Shown here one piece after another: positions 6,402-9,868 of a stretch of DNA of 9,868 nucleotides. Origin of the DNA: Planctomycetota bacterium (GTDB lineage: Bacteria > Planctomycetota > Phycisphaerae > Phycisphaerales > SM1A02); the NCBI GenBank assembly GCA_014381385.1, contig JACNLR010000220.1, positions 8,831-18,698 on the forward strand, in the 5' to 3' direction. Below the pieces are notes generated by a model, which worked only from the letters and a program-made list of their open reading frames with translations, was not told the DNA's origin and did not search any database. The position numbers and the translations under genes were made by a program. Within the stretch, counting starts at the first letter, position 1. Each line of letters begins with the position of its first letter.

Positions 6402-7664
6402 ATGACCACCGCAACGGACCTTCCTGCGATTCTTGGTGGGAATCAAGCCATAACCCTCGATCAAGTTAGGGCACATGCTTGGCCCATTATTTCAAAACAA
6501 GACGAACAAGCTGTTCTAGATGTACTTCGTAGCGGCAACCTGTCACTGCATCCAATAGTAGGTGAACTTGAGAGTGCGTACAAAGAACGTACCGGTAGAA
6601 ATTTTGCTTTGACACACAACAACGGTACATCTGCAATTCTTGCTGGACTAAGTGCGATTGGAGTCAAACCTTACGATGAGGTGATTGTCCCCTCTGCAAC
6701 GTGGTGGTCAAGCGTCATGCCTGTACTTCATTGCGGTGGAGTACCAGTGTTTGCAGAGCTAGAGCCAACATGCTTAGGATTAGACCCAGAAGATGTAGAG
6801 CGAAAAATAACGGATAAAACCAAGGCGATTGTTGTCGTGCATTTGTTTGGCGTACCATCCAAAATGGATGAACTGCTCGCAATTGCAAAAAAGTACAACC
6901 TGAAAATTTTAGAAGATGCATCGCACGCCCACGGAGCAACGTACAAAGGAAGACCAATAGGTTCACTTGGAGATGTAAGTGTATTCAGCATGCAGGGCAA
7001 TAAATTGTGCCCGTCTGGCGAAGGTGGCATATTGCTTTGCGACGATGAAGAAATGTATGAGGCTGCAATACGGCTTGGGCACTACGAAAGATTGCTCAAT
7101 CTAGAGTCTAATAATAAATTCTTTGCTGCAACTGGTTTTGGGTTCAAATTCAGAATGGCGCCAATGGCTGCTGCTCTTGCATTATCGCAGTTACAAAAAA
7201 TGGATGAGCGCAACACCAAGAGAAATCATAATTGCAACTACCTCTCCGAAAAACTTGAGGGTCTCGGGTTTGAAACTTTTTTGTCAACAGACGATGCACA
7301 ACGTGTTTATTTTGAGTTCCTCATACGATATAACGGGGAGAAAACTGGACTACCAATTACAGATTTAGCAAATGCCCTGCAAGCTGAAGGCGCGCTTGTA
7401 TCAGCCCCTCGATATCCTTTGCTTCACCAACAACCAGTTTTTACACACGGTGTTTGGTCAAAAATCGCACGGTTGCCCGCATCGGAAGAAAACCCTATAC
7501 ATAGCTATGACCCCATGGACTTACCCAACACGATTGTTGGTAACGGTACTCTTTTAAAATTACCCTCGTTCCCTTCTGCAGATACTGCATTGCTTGATCA
7601 ATATTTCCTCGCGTTCGAAAAAGTTTTGAAACACACAAATGACCTCCCAAGAACCGAAAGCTAA
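6402..7664 (+). CDS. DegT/DnrJ/EryC1/StrS-family PLP-dependent aminotransferase, 420 aa
   Basis: The family are cytosolic PLP enzymes that mostly transfer an amino group onto keto-sugars or cyclitols on the way to amino sugars, antibiotics or envelope glycans. Visible: an N-terminal segment ending LSLHPIVGELESAYKERTG (47-65), HNNGTSAILAGLSAIGVKP (72-90), EVIVPSATWWSSV (93-105; the usual PxxT/S-W region), EDASHAHGATYKG (171-183) with Asp172 placed to bind the PLP nitrogen, the Schiff-base Lys201 in SMQGNKLCPSGEGG, and a late APRYPLLHQQPVF segment (335-347). The last resembles the StsC/AHBA-synthase-like branch. The start at 6402 was chosen over an upstream in-frame ATG at 6336 because the latter lies inside floA and adds an unconserved low-complexity leader. 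Its 1-nt gap from floA and 26-nt overlap with the acyltransferase indicate one operon. The substrate cannot be read from the sequence; an aminated sugar or lipid precursor is a guess from context. Confidence 0.9.
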   Translation: MTTATDLPAILGGNQAITLDQVRAHAWPIISKQDEQAVLDVLRSGNLSLHPIVGELESAYKERTGRNFALTHNNGTSAILAGLSAIGVKPYDEVIVPSATWWSSVMPVLHCGGVPVFAELEPTCLGLDPEDVERKITDKTKAIVVVHLFGVPSKMDELLAIAKKYNLKILEDASHAHGATYKGRPIGSLGDVSVFSMQGNKLCPSGEGGILLCDDEEMYEAAIRLGHYERLLNLESNNKFFAATGFGFKFRMAPMAAALALSQLQKMDERNTKRNHNCNYLSEKLEGLGFETFLSTDDAQRVYFEFLIRYNGEKTGLPITDLANALQAEGALVSAPRYPLLHQQPVFTHGVWSKIARLPASEENPIHSYDPMDLPNTIVGNGTLLKLPSFPSADTALLDQYFLAFEKVLKHTNDLPRTES

Positions 7665-8355
7665 AGCGCCGCCAGATGCAGATGCAATCTTAAAGCAATT
7701 TCGTTCACCACTTGTGCGATGTTGCAGAATTACTCTATTGTCTGTACTCAACCTTGTGAAGATCGTGCGGGGGGTATCGTGGGAAGCTTCTGGGCACCAG
7801 CAAATTACGGGCATTAAGGGTCCAGTTATTTTTGCGTCCAATCATCAAAGCCATGTGGACACACACGTCATCATGCACACACTTCCAAAACACTTACGCA
7901 AAACCACTGCCGTGGCTGCTGCGTTCGATCACTTCGCAGATCGAGATGGTACTTCAAACAAAAAACAACTGATTCAATTTTTAGTTGCTGCGCTTTGGCA
8001 TGCTTTTGGAATCGAAAGGATTGAATCACCACTGCGTTCAATACGAACTATGCTTGACTTAATGCTTCAGGGTTGGTCTGTTGTCATTTATCCAGAAGGC
8101 ACCCGAAGCCGCTCAGGTGAAATTGCATCTTTCAAGGGCGGGCTTGCGATTATTGCGAAGAAGAGTGGTAGGCCAATCATTCCTATATGCATTCAGGGTG
8201 GTCGAAATGTACTTCCAGAAGCAACATATATTCCAAGGTCAGGCGTAATCCAAATTTCGTATGGAAAACCGTTACACTTTAGGGAAGATGAAAGTTCCGC
8301 CGAGTTTATTTCAAGAGTGGAAGCAGCCGTTCGAGAAATGGCTGACAAAACATGA
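7639..8355 (+). CDS. PlsC-type lysophospholipid/1-acylglycerol-3-phosphate acyltransferase, 238 aa
   Basis: PlsC-family enzymes transfer a fatty acyl chain from acyl-ACP or acyl-CoA to a lysophosphatidic acid or a related acceptor at the inner membrane face. Motif I, NHQSHVD (68-74), has the catalytic His69 and Asp74. The acceptor-binding motif YPEGTRSRSG is at 151-160, followed by FKGGLAIIAKKSGRPIIPI (165-183), the usual motif IV zone. The conventional motif II is not clear; FGIERIES (123-130) is in its place. A short hydrophobic stretch, ITLLSVLNLVKIV (31-43), may anchor the protein to the membrane. Length is normal. The start at 7639 lies inside the end of the aminotransferase gene, giving a 26-nt overlap, and no good Shine-Dalgarno is evident, so coupled translation is likely. 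Its stop forms an ATGA with the next gene. Acyltransferase activity is well supported; whether the acceptor is ordinary lysophosphatidate or a modified lipid is open. Confidence 0.9.
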   Translation: MTSQEPKAKAPPDADAILKQFRSPLVRCCRITLLSVLNLVKIVRGVSWEASGHQQITGIKGPVIFASNHQSHVDTHVIMHTLPKHLRKTTAVAAAFDHFADRDGTSNKKQLIQFLVAALWHAFGIERIESPLRSIRTMLDLMLQGWSVVIYPEGTRSRSGEIASFKGGLAIIAKKSGRPIIPICIQGGRNVLPEATYIPRSGVIQISYGKPLHFREDESSAEFISRVEAAVREMADKT

Positions 8356-9635
8356 TAGAACCCATTGAACAAACGGGCTGGAACAGCCTTGACATTGCGC
8401 TACTTGTCTCCCTCCTGCCACTACTCATTTTAAGTGCTTTTTTTAGTTGTAGCGAGACAGCTTTTTTTCGACTTAGTCAAGCACAACTTGCTGAGTTGCA
8501 AAAGCGTAAAACACCAACAGCAAGCGCCGTTCTTTACATAACACGCAATCGCCGAAACGTTCTCATTACGATTCTTATAGGCAACATGTCTGCAAACGTA
8601 CTCTACTTTGTTATGTGTTCCGTTCTCATGTTGCATGCTCCCGGAACGGTAGGTGTAGAAATAGCAATTGCCTTTGCCACATTGTTTTCCATAGTTATTT
8701 TTGGCGAAGTTCTCCCAAAAATGGCAGCGACTGCGAGACCTACTGGAATAGCGATGTTACTTGCTCCGCTGCTTTCATTACTGCACCAAGTATTATCGCC
8801 CGTCCGCAGAGCAATCGACACACTACTCATCTCGCCGCTCTCACGTCTTGTATCTACTTCAACGCCTGACTCTCTCAACGCAACAGAGCTCGCTTCGCTT
8901 GTTGCGTATTCCTCTTCAGATGGAATCATTGATCAAGATGAGCAACGCGTGTTGTTCGAAGTCGTAGAACTAAGTAGAATACGAGTGCGAGAGGTCATGA
9001 CTCCAAGAGTGCACATGATTTCAGCACCAGCAATTTCAAGTGAAGTAGAACTACGTAAAATCATTGCACAAAGCAGACTTACGCAGCTCCCACTTTATGG
9101 CGACGACATCGATGATATTACTGGCATGCTGCACACAAAGAGGTATTTACAGCAATGCAACGTTGGGCAAACACTTTTGCAAGCGAGCATGACTAAACCA
9201 CAATTTATACCGCAAGTTGCAACGCTCGACCAACTTCTTACTCGCTTCCGTAAAACCTCCACTCGACTCGCTATTGTTGTTGACGAATTTGGTGGTACCG
9301 CAGGACTTGTTACTCTTGAAGATGTTCTAGAAGAACTCATAGGTGAAATTGGTGGAGATGATCATTTTGTAATTACCCCGCCCCAACAACTCGAAGATGG
9401 CAAATGGAAAATTGATGCCAACACCGGAGTGAGAGGTTGGACTGCTGCAATGGGCTCATTTGTAGAACACTGCCCCGCCGCAACAATGGGGGGCTTGATT
9501 GCAGCAAAACTAGGACGCATCCCAGAAGTAGGTGATGTAATTCACTTTAGTAACTTAGAACTTGAAGTGGAATCAATGGACACGTACCGAGTAGCAACCG
9601 TCCTTGTTTCTATATCCAAGGGAGAAGAGCAATGA
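8352..9635 (+). CDS. CNNM/CorC-HlyC-like DUF21-CBS membrane protein, 427 aa
   Basis: The bacterial members of this family (often annotated hemolysin C or CorB/CorC) are linked to Mg2+ or Co2+ handling; some bacterial and archaeal CNNM orthologues transport Mg2+. Domains in order: DUF21 membrane domain (about 12-165) with SAFFSCSETAFFRLS (28-42), GNMSANV (77-83) and FGEVLPK (117-123); CBS1 (about 210-265) beginning RVREVMTPR; CBS2 (about 283-335) with the strongly conserved VDEFGGTAGLVTLEDVLEEL (310-329); and a C-terminal CorC_HlyC domain (about 345-420) ending in VESMDTYRVATVLV. Length and order are typical and no key residue is missing. It starts in an ATGA overlap with the acyltransferase and ends in another ATGA with a second DUF21 gene. 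Its place in the flotillin operon suggests a membrane or ion-homeostasis job, but the transported ion cannot be told from sequence. Confidence 0.93.
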   Translation: MIEPIEQTGWNSLDIALLVSLLPLLILSAFFSCSETAFFRLSQAQLAELQKRKTPTASAVLYITRNRRNVLITILIGNMSANVLYFVMCSVLMLHAPGTVGVEIAIAFATLFSIVIFGEVLPKMAATARPTGIAMLLAPLLSLLHQVLSPVRRAIDTLLISPLSRLVSTSTPDSLNATELASLVAYSSSDGIIDQDEQRVLFEVVELSRIRVREVMTPRVHMISAPAISSEVELRKIIAQSRLTQLPLYGDDIDDITGMLHTKRYLQQCNVGQTLLQASMTKPQFIPQVATLDQLLTRFRKTSTRLAIVVDEFGGTAGLVTLEDVLEELIGEIGGDDHFVITPPQQLEDGKWKIDANTGVRGWTAAMGSFVEHCPAATMGGLIAAKLGRIPEVGDVIHFSNLELEVESMDTYRVATVLVSISKGEEQ

Positions 9636-9868
9636 CCGAAATGTACATTGCTATCGGAGTTACAGTACTTGGCGTTTTGCTCAGTGCGCTGTACTCTGGA
9701 CTCGAAACGGGTCTCTACACTATCAACAAAATACGACTCGATGTTCGTGCGTTGAGCAATGTTGCAAGTGCAAAAAGGCTTCTTGAGATACTTGACCGCC
9801 CTGCCCGAATGCTTGCGGTATTACTCGTTTGTAACAATATTGCAAATTATCTAGCGAGTTATGGCGCT
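9632..9868 (+). CDS. Second DUF21 (CNNM-like) membrane protein, N-terminal 79 aa, cut by window edge
   Basis: An open frame starts at the ATG that overlaps the stop of the previous gene (ATGA) and runs unbroken to the last base, exactly 79 codons. It begins MTEMYIAIGVTVLGVLLSAL, then has YSGLETGLYTINKIRLD (21-37). That matches the DUF21 signature of the neighbour (Ser22 and Glu25 against Ser32 and Glu35 in SCSET), and NNIANYL (68-74) matches NMSANVL. It is therefore a paralogue, probably with CBS and CorC_HlyC domains beyond the window. The full length, and whether the CBS pair is present, cannot be seen. Confidence 0.87.
   Translation, partial: MTEMYIAIGVTVLGVLLSALYSGLETGLYTINKIRLDVRALSNVASAKRLLEILDRPARMLAVLLVCNNIANYLASYGA

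Noticed and set aside
8436..8468. Two T7 runs (each in GCTTTTTTT) at the start of the DUF21 gene as phase-variation or frameshift sites
   Set aside because: They encode the conserved Ala-Phe-Phe of SAFFS and ETAFF, a -1 shift gives an early stop in both cases, and T7 runs also occur elsewhere in the window (for example in the NfeD gene near 4190).

Overview
The window looks like a piece of a Planctomycetota genome, probably class Phycisphaerae or a relative. This is inferred from gene content, not from a marker gene. The clues are two tandem type IV/II pseudopilins with the GFTLIELLVVIAIIALL-type N-terminus, a complete NfeD/flotillin (FloA) locus, tandem DUF21/CBS proteins, a moderate GC content (in the mid-40s percent by eye) and very tight gene packing. 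Every gene called is on the + strand.

Layout. (i) 1-108: an 18-bp tandem repeat array, cut by the left edge, ending 36-38 nt before a Rid-family (YjgF/YER057c/UK114) gene at 145-606. (ii) 607-1122: about half a kilobase with no confident gene. It holds a cluster of G-runs and open frames that could be a small membrane protein or an eroded gene. (iii) 1123-3116: two paralogous secreted or pilus-like pseudopilins, closed by a very strong intrinsic terminator at 3144-3180. (iv) 3205-9868 and beyond: one tightly packed seven-gene run. Its genes are a membrane-bound NfeD serine protease, a short NfeD, flotillin-like FloA, a DegT/DnrJ/EryC1/StrS-family PLP aminotransferase, a PlsC-type acyltransferase, a DUF21-CBS-CorC_HlyC (CNNM/CorC-like) membrane protein, and the first 79 codons of a second DUF21 protein.

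How the genes may work together. NfeD and FloA form a known pairing in bacterial functional membrane microdomains. Here that module is followed, with 4-26 nt overlaps or a 1-nt gap, by an aminotransferase, a lipid acyltransferase and two CNNM-type proteins. The arrangement suggests a co-expressed membrane-composition or membrane-homeostasis operon, possibly one that makes or acylates an amino-bearing lipid or sugar for the FloA domain. The co-transcription is strongly suggested by the sequence; the biochemical link is only an inference.

The items most worth following up are the flotillin-aminotransferase-acyltransferase-CNNM operon, the 18-bp array with its near-palindromic core next to the Rid gene, and the unexplained 607-1122 interval. 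I see no tRNA, rRNA, CRISPR, transposase or phage gene in the window.
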